This document shows, in pieces, positions 1 to 28,844 of a DNA stretch of 64,000 nucleotides. Source of the DNA: Hemibagrus wyckioides (taxonomy: Eukaryota; Chordata; Actinopteri; Siluriformes; Bagridae). Position 1 is the first letter of the stretch. The number at the start of each line of letters is the position of its first letter. The translations under genes were made by a program, and so were the position numbers. The stretch spans positions 13,912,901 through 13,976,900 of the forward strand of contig NC_080716.1 of assembly GCF_019097595.1 (NCBI RefSeq), written 5' to 3'. Under the pieces are notes generated by a model, which saw nothing but the letters and a program-made list of their open reading frames with translations, did not search any database and had not been told where the DNA came from.

Positions 1-247
1 CCTGTATTAGGTACGCAGGATTTATACCTGTATTAGGTACGCAGGATTTATACCTGTATTAGGTACGCAGGATTTATACCTGTATTAGGTACGCAGGATT
101 TATACCTGTATTAGGTACGCAGGATTTATACCTGTATTAATTATACAGGAGTTATACCTGTATTAATTATGCAGGAGTTATACCTGTATTAGTTATGCAG
201 GATTTATACCTGTATTAATTATACAGGAGTTATACCTGTATTAGTTA
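1..247. repeat. 26-bp minisatellite in an aco1 intron
   Basis: Nine complete head-to-tail units of 26 bp plus a partial tenth, each starting CCTGTATTA. The first five units are identical (GGTACGCAGGATTTATA after the common start). The next four carry AATTATACAGGAGTTATA-type variants, so the array has two unit types. It touches the window edge and may be longer. It lies upstream of the first visible aco1 exon, so it is intronic. Nothing suggests a function. Confidence 0.95.
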
Positions 248-342
248 AGCTTTGCATTAATTCTATAAGACACCAGTTCCAATCTCACATGGTATCAGTT
301 TTTATTGACATGCTCAGTGACTTGTATTAAAATTCATTCTAG

Positions 343-7798
<7,456 letters not shown>

Positions 7799-9035
7799 AG
7801 AGTGTCTCATCTCCCTCCAGTGCAGTGCAAAGGCAGTGTCATGTTTCATCTGTCTCTTGTTTTGGAAGTGCAAGCCTTTGGCCAAGTTTAGGAATAAGTT
7901 TTTAATTTAAAATTTAAAGTTTAAGTTTAAAATTTAAGTGTTTGAAATAACATGTCTGTACTGCATATACAATACATATCAGCTTGGAAAACACTACATG
8001 AAACTATTAGGTGTAGGCAGTGGTGGTTGATATCACTGTATCTGTGAAGGTTAAATGAATCATCACTGTGTAGTGTCCCTAATTCTAAAACCTCAGCACA
8101 GTTAATAATGATCGTAAAGAGAGCGAATCAGAGATCGGGAGGATTCGATTTCATTTCTGTAGGCACTGGCCGCATGTGTGTAACAGATTCAGCAGTGGTC
8201 TGGTTTCTAGCCCTACCTCAGTATTGCCAAACAATAACCTTCTCTGTGTCTCTCAGTCTATTTTGCATTAATTTCAAATTTAAAAATATCTGTCATTTGA
8301 AACAGAAAATGTTTTCTATCATGCAGACTCTAAACAAACATAACTCACTCTACCTTCTGTGGACTGTTTTTCCAGCTTTTTGAAGCCTTCCAGCTTTCTC
8401 AGCTATCAAGTGATACAAACACATCAAAAAGGCAACTAGTGTTTATGACAAATTCACAGGTGACTAAAATGCAGAATTTTTCTTTGATCCATATCATTTC
8501 AGTGTATTGATCATATTTCTATACTAACCAAATGATCTAATAGTGTGTGAGATTCCAGTAAGTGCCTTTAGTACACTGTGATGCTTATATACCGTACGTT
8601 TGTCCATTATAGCTTGGTCGTCATTCCAAACCAAGTGTACATGTGTGTGTTTTTGTTTTGTTTTTTGTTTTTTTTGCTGATAAAACAATTATGTAAGCCA
8701 TTCAGCCATACAGTAGCCATGCACTTTACTGTAGTTCATTTAAAGTGTGTTGTTTTGGAGAAACATGGAATGAGTGAAAATATCATACAGCATCATATCA
8801 TATACCTCTTCATGATTTCTTTATTCCTCTGGAAATTATCCATACAAATATTTAACATCATGCTAAAGATGAGAAAATAAACTATATGCTGCAATGAAGA
8901 GTTTAAACATGTTTTTACCCTTTGAAAGGATATATATATATATATATTCAGGAAATAATTGTCCATAGAAATATCAATGCAGTTTCACTTATCATTTTAA
9001 CAACCCCTCTATGTCTCATGAGCTACTCTAATAAA
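7799..9035 (+). other. aco1 3'UTR region
   Basis: AT-rich sequence after the aco1 stop with no convincing coding frame. Candidate poly(A) signals AATAAA lie at 8876-8881 and 9030-9035; which one is used cannot be told from sequence. A short (TA)n run sits near 8933-8949. Confidence 0.6.
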
Positions 9036-9129
9036 CGTCCTTTTTCAGATGAATAATGATTTCAGTGTTTTAATTTATCATACACTTTACAAATACCGTA
9101 CAGAAACCCGGTCAAACCTACAACACAAC

Positions 9130-18899
<9,770 letters not shown>

Positions 18900-19054
18900 A
18901 CCAAATACTGCCTTAAAAAAAATTCTGTGAGATCTGCATTGCACTTCTTCTCTGGACAAAGCTTAATAAAAGAGACAGTTAAGTTTCCTGTTTTGTATTA
19001 AAACCGGAAAAAAGTGTCACATGCCGAGTCTTTTTAGTTGCTGGTCTCCTCTGG
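18900..19054 (+). other. sepsecs 3'UTR and start of intergenic region
   Basis: Short 3'UTR to the AATAAA at 18965 and then unremarkable sequence up to the duplicated intron segment. Confidence 0.6.
18965..18970 (+). promoter_or_regulatory. sepsecs poly(A) signal
   Basis: AATAAA 66 bases after the sepsecs stop, which would give a very short 3'UTR. Confidence 0.7.
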
Positions 19055-19352
19055 CAAGCCAAAATATTTGGTCCAGAACTTGACTGAAGACAATTATTTA
19101 ATCCCTTTAATGAGTCAGCATAGTTGCTATTTACAGAAGCTCTATAAGGGGAGTCTGCTAGGGGTGAAAAAATAACATATTACTATATGACATACTATAA
19201 ATATTATATTACTATATTACTTATGACCTTATGGTATGTGATATGTTTCATGATATGCATCATGGAAAAGTACGAATTTGCTCACTGGGAACTAAACCAG
19301 TCTTATTGCTAGTACAATTCATTAACCCCTAATACTGGTAAGATCTAATATG
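19055..19352 (+). repeat. Downstream copy of a sepsecs intron 9 segment
   Basis: Direct-orientation partner of 16860-17155. It differs from it mainly by an AT-rich insertion near 19165-19215 (ATATTACTATATGACATAC). Confidence 0.85.
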
Positions 19353-20033
19353 TACTCAGGAATATTGACACACCCAGCTGATATTACCGATCCACAGCTG
19401 CAGTAGATGTGAAGAAGGATATAAGAAGGGGTGAGTAGTGAAATGTATGCTTGCTCCCTTGGCTGTGGATCAGTAACACTGGATATAAAACAGTGTGCTG
19501 CTGCCAAGGATATGAACCCATTTAGAATACAAATGGGAAACAGGGAAACATATGAGAGGTTATGAAGCCTATCCCTGATTATATAGAAAACTTGAATAGA
19601 AGCCAGAAGAACTGCAATCACCTTTACTAATCCACTTACAGTGTGTAAGAGTGCATGTGCCTCAGGATGGGCCATTTAGCAGTAGATATTTAGGTTATTT
19701 TATATTCTTAGAATTGAAATGAAAATGGAGAAATGAAAATGGTTTGTTGAGAATGGCACATTATTCAATCTATGCTAAAAACTATCCTTATTGTTTCAGC
19801 AAGTGTCACTTTCCATAACTTAACCAGTGTTTCCAAAACAAATCTTAAAATAATTACATTTGAATTTCAGTATGACAAATAGGGACTGTTTTATTGCACT
19901 TTGAATTATCTGGTACTCAGCAAGTGATCATCTCTAATCCCTTCATCTGCATTGTACATACCCATTCAGTGGTGAGTTCAGAGACAGTCCAGTTCAGAGC
20001 ACTATACACACATTCACACCTACAGGCAACATA

Positions 20034-21628
20034 CACTGAACAAAATTATAAACGCAACACTTTTGTTTTTGCCCCCATTTTTCATGAGCTGAACTCAAAG
20101 ATCTAAGACTTTTTCTATGTACACAAAAGGCCTATTTCTCTCAAATATTGTTCATAAATCTGTCTAAATCTGTGTTAGTGAGCACTTCTCCTTTGCCGAG
20201 AAAATTCATCCACCTCACAAGTGTGGCATATCAACATGCTGATTAGACAGCATGATTATTGCACAGGTGTGTCTTAGGCTGGCCACAATAAAAGGCCACT
20301 CTAAAATGTGCAGTTTTACTGTATTGGGGGGGTCCGAAAACTAGTCAGTATCTGGTGTGACCACCATTTGCCTCACGCAGTGCAACACATCTCCTTCACA
20401 TAGAGTTGATAAGGTTGTTGATTGTGGCCTGTGGAATGTTGGTCCACTCCTCTTCAATGGCTGTGCGAAGTTGCTGGATATTGGCAGGAACTGGAACACG
20501 CTGTCGTATACGCCGATCCAGAGCATCCCAAACATGCTCAATGGGTGACATGTCCGGTGAGTATGCTGGCCATGCAAGAACTGGGATGTTTTCAGCTTCC
20601 AGGAATTGTGTACAGATCCTTGCAACATGGGGCCATGCATTATCATGCTGCAACATGAGGTGATGGTCGTGGATGAATGGCACAACAATGGGCCTCAGGA
20701 TCTCGTCACGGTATCTCTGTGCATTCAAAATACCATCAATAAAATGCACCTGGGTTCGTTGTCCATAACATACGCCTGCCCATACCATAACCCCACCGCC
20801 ACCATGGGCCACTCGATCCACAACGTTGACATCAGCAAACCGCTCACCCACACGACGCCATACATGCTGTCTGCCATCTGCCCTGTACAGTGAAAACTGT
20901 ACATCGTCCATGAAGAGAACACCTCTCCAAAGTGCCAGACGCCATTGAATGTGAGCATTTCCCCACTCAAGTCGGTTACGACAATGAACTGCAGTCAGGT
21001 CGAGACCCCGATGAGGACGACGAGCATGCAGATGAGCTTCCCTGAGACGGTTTCTGACAGTTTGTGCAGAAATTCTTTGGTTATGCAAACCGATTGTTGC
21101 AGCAGCTATCCGGGTGGCTGGTCTCAGACGATCTTGAAGATGCTGGATGTGGAGATCCTGGGCTGGTGTGGTTACACGTGGTCTGCGGTTGTGAGGGCGG
21201 TTGGATGTACTGCCAAATTCTCTGAAACGCCTTTGGAGAAGGCTTATGGTAGAGAAATGAACATTCAATTCACGGGCAACAGCTCTGGCGGACATTCCTG
21301 CAGTCATCATTCCAATTGCATGCTCCCTCAAAACTTGCGTCATCTGTGGCATTGTGCTGTGTGATAAAACTGCACATTTTAGAGTGGCCTTTTATTGTGG
21401 CCAGACTAAGGCACACCTGTGCAATAATCATGCTGTTGATATGCCACACCTGTGAGGTGGATGAATTTTCTCGGCAAAGGAGAAGTGCTCACTAACACAG
21501 ATTTAGACAGATTTATGAACAATATTTGAGAGAAATAGGCCTTTTGTGTACATAGAAAAAGTCTTAGATCTTGAGCTCATGAAATGGGGGCAAAAACAAA
21601 AGTGTTGCGTTTATAATTTTATTCAGTG
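20034..21628 (-). mobile_element. Tc1-like transposon with long terminal inverted repeats
   Basis: The ends are CACTGAACAAAATTATAAACGC and GTTTATAATTTTATTCAGTG, each flanked by TA (20032-20033 and 21629-21630), the target duplication of Tc1/mariner elements. The inverted arms run about 20034-20320 and 21364-21628, with only scattered mismatches (for example GTGTGTCTTAGGCTGG versus CCAGACTAAGGCACAC). The interior carries a minus-strand transposase gene with a nonsense mutation. The good state of the arms suggests fairly recent insertion. Confidence 0.95.
20345..21352 (-). pseudogene. Tc1-like transposase with a premature stop
   Basis: Cut-and-paste DDE transposase of the Tc1/mariner superfamily. 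The frame starts at 21352 (MPQMTQVLREHAIGM) and runs 318 residues to a TGA at 20396-20398. Sixteen further residues follow in frame (RRCVALREANGGHTRY) before a second stop at 20345-20347, so one base change removed the normal C-terminus of a 335-residue protein. Domains: an N-terminal paired-like helix-turn-helix with GSTSNRPHNRRPR as the linker, then the catalytic domain with D in LFMDDVQFS, D in LQHDNAWPH and E in SPIEHVWD. The last two acidic residues are 34 apart (DD34E). The first site reads MDDV where relatives usually have TDES. The protein may still fold, but the element is probably not autonomous. Confidence 0.9.
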
Positions 21629-21649
21629 TAGTTTAAGTCCACTTAACAT

Positions 21650-21800
21650 TTTTACTTGGGACGAGACCAGAGTACACAGAGAAAACTTACATGGATACAG
21701 GGAGAACATACAAAATGTAATACTGACAGTTACCCGAGCTCCAGATCGAAGCAAGGACCTTGGATCTGTTAGGCAGCAATACCATTGTGTGACCATGAAG
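21650..21800. repeat. Dispersed fish repeat fragment
   Basis: GGATACAGGGAGAACATACAAA and CGAAGCAAGGACCTTGGATCTG are the inverse of the wording of the retroelement-derived repeat seen at 11435-11690. It lies just outside the Tc1 element. Confidence 0.6.
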
Positions 21801-22060
21801 GTATCATTTTTTTTTCTTTCTGTACTAAACTACATACTTCTAGATTACTGGAACAACTGATGCCTGGGATCTTCGTTTGTCTCTCTGAAGGAAGATTCTA
21901 TGTATATAATCTCTATAAAATTGTATATAATCTAAGAAAATGCTTCTGCTTGATTAGAACCCTTAAGTATCCAAAGAACCATTATGGAACCTTTATTGCT
22001 ACGATCATAAATTATGCAGTAACTACAGTGTGTCCAAAAAATCAAGAACCAATGGGATTT

Positions 22061-22065
<5 letters not shown>

Positions 22066-22107
<42 letters not shown>
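22066..22107. repeat. (TA)n(TG)n microsatellite
   Basis: A TA run followed by a short TG run in the intergenic region. Confidence 0.9.
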
Positions 22108-22149
22108 ATATGTAATGTGTTTTTATTATTTGTTTATGTATTTTTGGGG

Positions 22150-22345
22150 TCCCTGAATATTGGTTAAGCTCTGGCATGCTCACAGCCATGGCCCGGGTTT
22201 GATTCCCGGCCAGAAGAACAACAGTGGTTTTTGGTTTTATTTGTTGGTTGAGCTGAGGGGATGTGCAGCATCTGTTTCTAACAACAAGGTGTTGAGTCAG
22301 CCTGTTCCCAGCACTGGAAAAGGGAATTTATGTTCAGCACAGCAA
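22150..22345 (+). mobile_element. tRNA-like SINE fragment
   Basis: GGTTTGATTCCCGGCC at about 22196-22211 fits a tRNA B box, preceded by a weak A-box-like stretch near 22160-22180. Family not identified. Confidence 0.45.
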
Positions 22346-22488
22346 CACTGCCATTAATAATTCATGGAAGATGATCTGAAACCATCTCTTTCGCTTACTC
22401 TCCTTTCTCTTCCTTGTTCCAGTTTTTACTTTAAATATATAGTTTTCCTTCTGACTTACTTTATCTTTGCTGCTGCAATGCCAGAATT

Positions 22489-22492
<4 letters not shown>

Positions 22493-22555
<63 letters not shown>

Positions 22556-22556
22556 G
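22493..22556. repeat. (CT)n/(CTGT)n microsatellite
   Basis: A CT run that changes to CTGT and back to CT. Confidence 0.95.
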
Positions 22557-22559
22557 CTG

Positions 22560-23660
22560 AGTCAACAGTTTATTCATTAAACTCTATCTATACACTTTTA
22601 TTTCCCTTCTCACTCTTTGCTCTATAGCCTGCTGCTGACTTTGCACCATAGCATTTTGTACAGAGTGGCTAAGAGCCGGACATAAACTTCTGCTTGATGA
22701 TTATGGAATATCGATCAGTCTTACTGCAGTGCTCAAGTCTTATGATGGCATCAGTACTGATTTCATTGGGGAAACTGTTCCTCATCCTAGGAATTACTGT
22801 TGTTTTATGTTTATTAATTACATTTTATTAGTGGTCACAACATGTGGATCCAATCATTAGTGGACTGAATAAAAAAACATCCTGTCTCTCTCCAAGGTGC
22901 TGATCTGCAGTTCCCAGCCTACATGTAAATGTAATAACGCCACATACTTCTTCAGTACTTTCAGAATAAGAAGGGAGACTGTGTTAAGAGATTTAGTTAA
23001 CCCAAATCTAAATGTGGGTTGTGTGTGTTAATATAACTGAATAAAAGCTGTATTTTTAGCAGTCTTAGTTCACGTTTTCTGAAGTATTGCATCACAACAA
23101 TTATATAATTATAGAAGGTTAGAGTGAGCATCATAATGAACTCGGTTTAATGAAATTGGTTTATCTTAGTAGATGTAACCAGTGCATGCTGTCCAACATC
23201 AGTGCCTGACTTGTGCACAAAAATGCCACAGCAATGCTATAAAATCTAATGGAAACCTTTCTCCCAGTAGAAGGTTATTATAACAGCAAAGGGATGACCA
23301 ACTTTGGTTATTAAGGCTGTGATGGTCAGGCGCCCAAATACCTTTGGCCATATAATTTATACATATACATATACAATTTGTTTATACCTTTTACATAGAC
23401 AGGTGCATATAGCATACCTGTAAAGCTTTAAGAGGTTATTACAATTCAGCCTTCATGCTTAATAGTGCACTATATTTATATTTCCAGGCGAAAGCAAGTT
23501 AGAGAAGTTAGCTTGCGTTGCTGTTTTGTGTAATCCATTTAAGCAGTAAACATTGTCTGTTATGTACTTATTATAAAAAGGTTATTGATTAAATAAGTCA
23601 GTGTGAGTGTCTTTTATGTGAGCTGCTGTAGTCTCCAACACTGGGTGCGTTGATCAGTAA
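22560..23660 (+). other. Intergenic region upstream of lgi2
   Basis: AT-rich sequence with no gene. Apart from the Tc1 relic at 23190-23360 nothing is recognised. Confidence 0.55.
23190..23360 (+). mobile_element. Tc1-like relic, 3' end
   Basis: Contains CCAACATCAGTGCCTGAC and the terminal CAAATACCTTTGGCCATATAA, like other Tc1 3' ends in the window. No frame remains. Confidence 0.65.
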
Positions 23661-23664
23661 TAAA

Positions 23665-23666
<2 letters not shown>

Positions 23667-23710
<44 letters not shown>
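23667..23710. repeat. (GA)n run upstream of the lgi2 start
   Basis: About 22 GA units ending 151 bases before the lgi2 start codon, probably within the promoter or 5'UTR. A second low-complexity block (CTCTCTCTCACTCACTCACACACACA) lies at 23810-23835. Confidence 0.9.
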
Positions 23711-23715
<5 letters not shown>

Positions 23716-23861
23716 GCTGAATCGCTGATGTCAGTAGCTTTGGTTCACTGCTGCATTCTCATGGTGCAGGGCGGACCGCTCTCAGCCTCCTCACCTCAGC
23801 TCCATCCGCTCTCTCTCTCACTCACTCACACACACATGCAAACTGCCCTGACACCATCAAC

Positions 23862-25654
23862 ATGCTGGCCGTTATTAAACGCTACGCTGTGATAGTGTCC
23901 ACCGTGCTGCTGTGCTTAGTGCCATCGGGCCACACGGGCAAAAAGGCAGTGAAGTGCCCTTCATCCTGCAGCTGCTCCAAGGAGTCCATCATCTGCGTCG
24001 GCTCTTCATATGTACCGCGGAGCACACCGGGCGATGTCAGCTCACTGTAAGTGTTTCCACTGATCGCAAAATAAATCCGATTTCCACCCGCGAGCTGATC
24101 TGCGCCTTAGATTATAAAGCAATCACTAGACTACCTGTGTGATATACGTGATGCCCTGGCGAAGAAGAACGCAGCGTACAGCATCATATATTACACACGT
24201 AGCCATGACCTGTACTTTCTCCATGCGGCAAGTTGAAGCGATATTAAACGTCGTTATTCATCATGTGTGTCTATTTCACGTATTCCTCATGAACAAATGC
24301 GCCTACGCTTTCCAGGAGCATTGTGAATGGGACCTTCTCTGAGGTCAGGGAGGCCATGTTTGCACACATGCCATCTCTCCAGCTGCTGTAAGTCCTGAAT
24401 TATCATTGTTAGAATTGGATGTGAAAACCTGATTAAAGATTCCTGTAAGCATGCTAAATGTGAGATTTGGAATAAGGTAAACTTCTTAAAGGAGTCATCC
24501 AGATGTTTTTTTTTTACTGTATCTGATTACATTTTAAAAGCATTGCCTTTATTCCTTATTCAAATTAGTATTCAGATTAATCTCATCCAGTGGGTATTAT
24601 TGTGTTCAGATGAACCAACGTACAGTGAAAATAAGGAAGTCATGTAAGGGTTAATAACTTGCACTAAAACTGTAGATGAAGGGTCCAGTTGGAGAGACAA
24701 TCAGCATATCTGTACCTTTCTCACTTGAAAATTGATCTGATCTGTCTGTGACTTATGGAGGACAATGCTATTGTTGACTTTGTCTACTAGAGACATGATG
24801 CCAGCTTTGACTTACCATGTAAAGGATAAAAATAGATCTGAATCTGTATTAATATCCGATGTTGCAATGGTTAGGAAATATGTTCCTTGTACTTAATAAA
24901 TCATTTATTAAAGGGATACAAAATTCTGGTTGGTGTAACTCAAATATTCCTGTATTAGTTCTGAGTCAATGAGATTATGATGCAGTCGCAGCCGCTACAT
25001 GATGCAGTGCTTTATTTCTTCATGCTCTCTATTTGTTTCCACAGATTACTTAATTCAAATGCTCTTACCACAATTAAAGATGATGCATTCTCTGGCCTAC
25101 CACATCTTGAATATTTGTAAGTGAAATTACTTTTGTGTCATGAAACATCTATACCACAATGGGAACATCCCTGGTTAAGCTGCATTAATAAATTGCCTTT
25201 TTTCATTATGTATGTCTATCCTCCTCTCCCCTGCTAGTATAATGATATACCTCCTCTCAGATTAAAGTTTTGAACAGGCACAGCATCATATTACTGTTAT
25301 GGACATATTTTTTTTGGATATGTGTTTTGCTTACACATACTTTGTGGTATCCTAATTTATACTATATGATCTGTCTTAATCTGTAATCTTGTAGGTTTAT
25401 TGAAAACAATAAGATTGAGACTGCATCGAAATATTCCTTTAGAGGGCTCAGGGACCTGACTCATCTGTAAGTTGATAATATTACTCACCTTATTTTCCTA
25501 CTTACACGCTTATTGAATTGATTCGGATGCTGTATGTAATCCCCACAGGTCTTTGGCGAACAACAATATCAAAGCCTTGCCAAGAGATCTCTTCAGTGAT
25601 CTGGACTCGCTAATAGAGCTGTGAGCAGCTTATGTTTCAGTTTGTGTTGAAATT

Positions 25655-25724
<70 letters not shown>

Positions 25725-28700
25725 ATATATATACTGCATATGTTCTTGTCTCTAGACACTCTGTAGTATTTGGATCTGGATGATTATAATTAGATTTTAT
25801 TTAATTAAATTGTATATACTTTATTCTAACGGTCAAGTTTCTGTAAAGCTTTAAAGCTGAGCGTTTAAAGTTGAGTTTTGCATATGATGAAAACTTTTCA
25901 GAACTTTTACCAAAGTATATATAACGTTTTGAGACTTAGATTTTGAAATTCATCTTGTATTCATTTATCAATTCAAGGTTATTAAAGGTTTTTTTCTTAA
26001 ATTATTCCTCTTACATGGTGGTCCATTTAATCTCAAGTACCTTAAGTGCTTTGTTATAATTTTTTTTAAATGCTTGTTCAAAACGGTTTTAAGTCTAAAA
26101 TCTTTTGTTTGTCCTCTCAGAATCTGCTATGGCTAACTGTCTTCTTCAACAGAGACCTGAGAGGCAATGCGTTCGAGTGTGACTGCCGTGCTAAATGGCT
26201 GATGACATGGCTGAAGAACACCAATGCCTCTGTGTCAGATATCCTGTGTGCTGGTCCAGAGGAGATGAAGGGAAAAAGGCTCAATGACATGACAAGCCTC
26301 CATGATGAGTGCATCTCCACAGGTTGTGTTTGTGTTGAAACAATAGATAAATTGCTAGGATTTTAATACAAACTTACATTTTAGACACGATACATGTAAG
26401 CAGTTTATGTCAAACCTAAAAATGGCATTGTAGCAATGCTGGCATTTGGTCTCATGATCGCCATTCCGAAGCCCGATGACTTAACCACTAAGCCAGATTC
26501 AGATGCAATTTTTTAAAATCAAATTTATTGAAATATGCAAACTTTCTAATGATACCTACTGGAAACGCCATTTCAAACTAACATCTACTATCTTGTCCTA
26601 ACATTATACAGATTTCATTCCACTCCAGTCTGTGACCACAGAGTCTCTTTCCGTGGACACGTTCTCCCACAAGAATGATGTCTATGTGACCATCGCTGCC
26701 CCTAATATAGAGAGCTGCATGGTGCTTCAGTGGGACCACATCGAAATGAACTTCAGGAGTTATGACAACATTACTGGTAACATTACCTCATTAAAACAAG
26801 TAATATAGAACATTTTTGAGTAGGCATTGCTTTATCAACTTCTAACTTCAGTTGATATTGTTTTTCTCTCGGTCTTGGCCTGTGGGTTTGCCATGATGTA
26901 TAATTTCCCAACTCTAACACAGCTGATTTAATATTGATATATAAAGATTATTAATGTAGAAAATTACCAAAATATACCATGCACCTGCCCTTTACCTTAG
27001 GGATTAAGAGCACTAATATTTCAAAAACCTAAATTCCTATTAGTATAAATACAACTTGACATTCTGTATCTGGCCTCATCTCATTACCCCATATTGTTAC
27101 ACTGCAGACCCAAAAGCATGTAACAGACTAAAAGAAATATCCACCCTAAATACCTTTGTTTTTTATCAATATTTATAATCAAAATGCAGGGACATGGCAA
27201 GCCTTTGAGTACATTGGGAAAGCTGGAATTATAAGTATGTGATGTGCTGTGTTTATATATTTTTATTATTTTAGCAGTTGCCAATATGTGATCTCCAGTG
27301 ATGCACACATTCTATTTTATGATTTAATCAACAAGTTGGTCTGTTTTCACTTTGGCTAAGGTTTTTCTACATTACCCACATAATCAACTGCCAATCAAGT
27401 GTCTGCTGTGGTATTAAGTGGAATTAGTCCTCACTTCTTCTCTACCTAAAGCAGTCAGTGCAGCAGCAAAACTATAGTTCTTTAGTCTGTCCAGCTCGCT
27501 CACCTCCTCGTATGTACACTCAACTTAAATAGATCAGATTCAAAAGTATCAACTATGTTACTAACTCTGCTCTACTAGCTTATAGATTGTTAACTAGCTG
27601 AGCTGAGCATCTGCTGAAACAATTGGGTTATGTAACGGCAGTGCATTCTAGTACTTAGAGTCAAATATTTGCCACAATTTTTACATTGTGAGTGAAAAGA
27701 GAAGCTCTTGCTCCTTTGTTTTTAGGAGCTAACAGCAAACCTGACTGTTAGCACTTATGAACTTGATCATTGAAACGTTTTCCTATATTAAAAGCCATTG
27801 TACCTGAGATAGCAGGTACCCATTAGTGTAGTATAGACCGCTAATATGTCAAACAAATAAGGAAAATACAGCAACAATTAACAAACTAGCAACTAACAAA
27901 CTATCACAGATTTGTCAATGCAAACATAATTAATACACATAAGGGTTGACTTTTCCTTTAAGAACTATACTGTTTGCAAACTTTTTAGGCTTTTGAAGTC
28001 TGTCTTATTTCTTCATCAATCCTCAGGTCAGTCCATTGTTGGCTGCAAGTCAGTGATCATCCAGAACCTAGTGTTTATGATTGTTGCCCAGCTGTTTGGT
28101 GGTTCTCACATCTATAAGTTTGATGAAGACCAAAGTAAATTCACCAAGTTTCAGGATATTGAAGTCTCCAAGATCTCCAAGCCCAATGACATAGAGACCT
28201 TCCAAATTGGTGATGAATGGTTCTTTATCATTGCTGACAGCTCTAAGGCTGGCCTTTCAACCCTCTATAAGTGGAATGGCAAAGGCTTCTACTCCTATCA
28301 ATCGCTGCACGAGTGGTTCCGTGATACTGATGCAGAGTTTGTAAACCTGGATGGCAAGGCTCACCTCATTCTGGCCAGTCGTTCTCAAGTTCCAGTCATC
28401 TACCAGTGGAACAAGGGTACACAGAAGTTTATTCAGCAGGGTGAAATCCCCAACATGGAGGATGTAGTTGCTGTCAAAGCATTCTGGATTAAAGAGGACC
28501 TGTATCTGGCTATGACGCGATATATTGGGGACTCCAAAGTCCTTCACTGGACTGCCAAGCATTTCTCTGAGGTTCAAGCCCTTCCTTCAAGAGGTTCCAT
28601 GATCCTTCAGCCATTTTCCTTTAAAGATCGTTATTATCTAGCTTTAGGTAGTGACTACACATTCTCACAGGTCTACCTGTGGAATGCAGAGGACAAGGTT

Positions 28701-28844
28701 TTTGAGCGCTTTAAGGAGGTCTACATTCAGGCCCCACGCTCTTTTACCGTAGTCTCAACATACCGCAGGGACTTCATCTTCGCTTCCAGCTTCAAGGGGA
28801 GCACTCAGATATTTGAGCACATCATTATTGATCTGAGCCTTTGA
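23862..28844 (+). CDS. lgi2: Leucine-rich glioma-inactivated protein 2
   Basis: LGI proteins are secreted neuronal glycoproteins that bind ADAM22-family receptors. Exons: 23862-24046, 24316-24387, 25045-25116, 25395-25466, 25549-25620, 26153-26322, 26612-26776, 28027-28844. They total 1626 nt and encode 541 residues (human LGI2 is 545). The four 72-nt exons each encode one leucine-rich repeat in the same phase, typical of this family. Order: signal peptide (about 1-27, VIVSTVLLCLV core), cysteine-rich N-cap (CPSSCSCSKESIICVGSSY), four repeats, C-cap (NAFECDCRAKWLMTWLKN), then the EPTP/EAR beta-propeller, most of it in the last exon (AQLFGGSHIYKF, WFRDTDAEF, ALGSDYTFSQVY) and ending FEHIIIDLSL. 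LGI2 rather than LGI1/3/4 is chosen from recalled text (CTKESIICVGSSWVP) and from the sepsecs neighbour. Which teleost paralogue (a or b) it is cannot be decided here. Confidence 0.95.
24388..25044 (+). other. lgi2 intron 2: nothing notable
   Basis: AT-rich intron sequence without a recognisable repeat or coding frame. Confidence 0.55.
25662..25720. repeat. (AT)n microsatellite
   Basis: A 59-base AT run in lgi2 intron 5. Confidence 0.95.
26430..26515 (-). mobile_element. tRNA-like SINE head fragment
   Basis: Read on the minus strand it gives TGGCTTAGTGGTTAAGTCAT, an A-box-like start, then GGCGATCATGAGACCAAATGCC in the B-box place. The same wording occurs at 36427-36445. It lies in lgi2 intron 6. 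Confidence 0.55.
26777..28026 (+). other. lgi2 intron 7: nothing notable
   Basis: An AT-rich 1.25-kb intron between the GT donor at 26777 and the CAG acceptor ending at 28026. No repeat or gene recognised. Confidence 0.6.

Noticed and set aside
19322..19675. Minus-strand frame of 117 codons with hydrophobic segments
   Set aside because: It overlaps the duplicated sepsecs intron segment, matches no family I recognise and has no supporting splice or promoter context.
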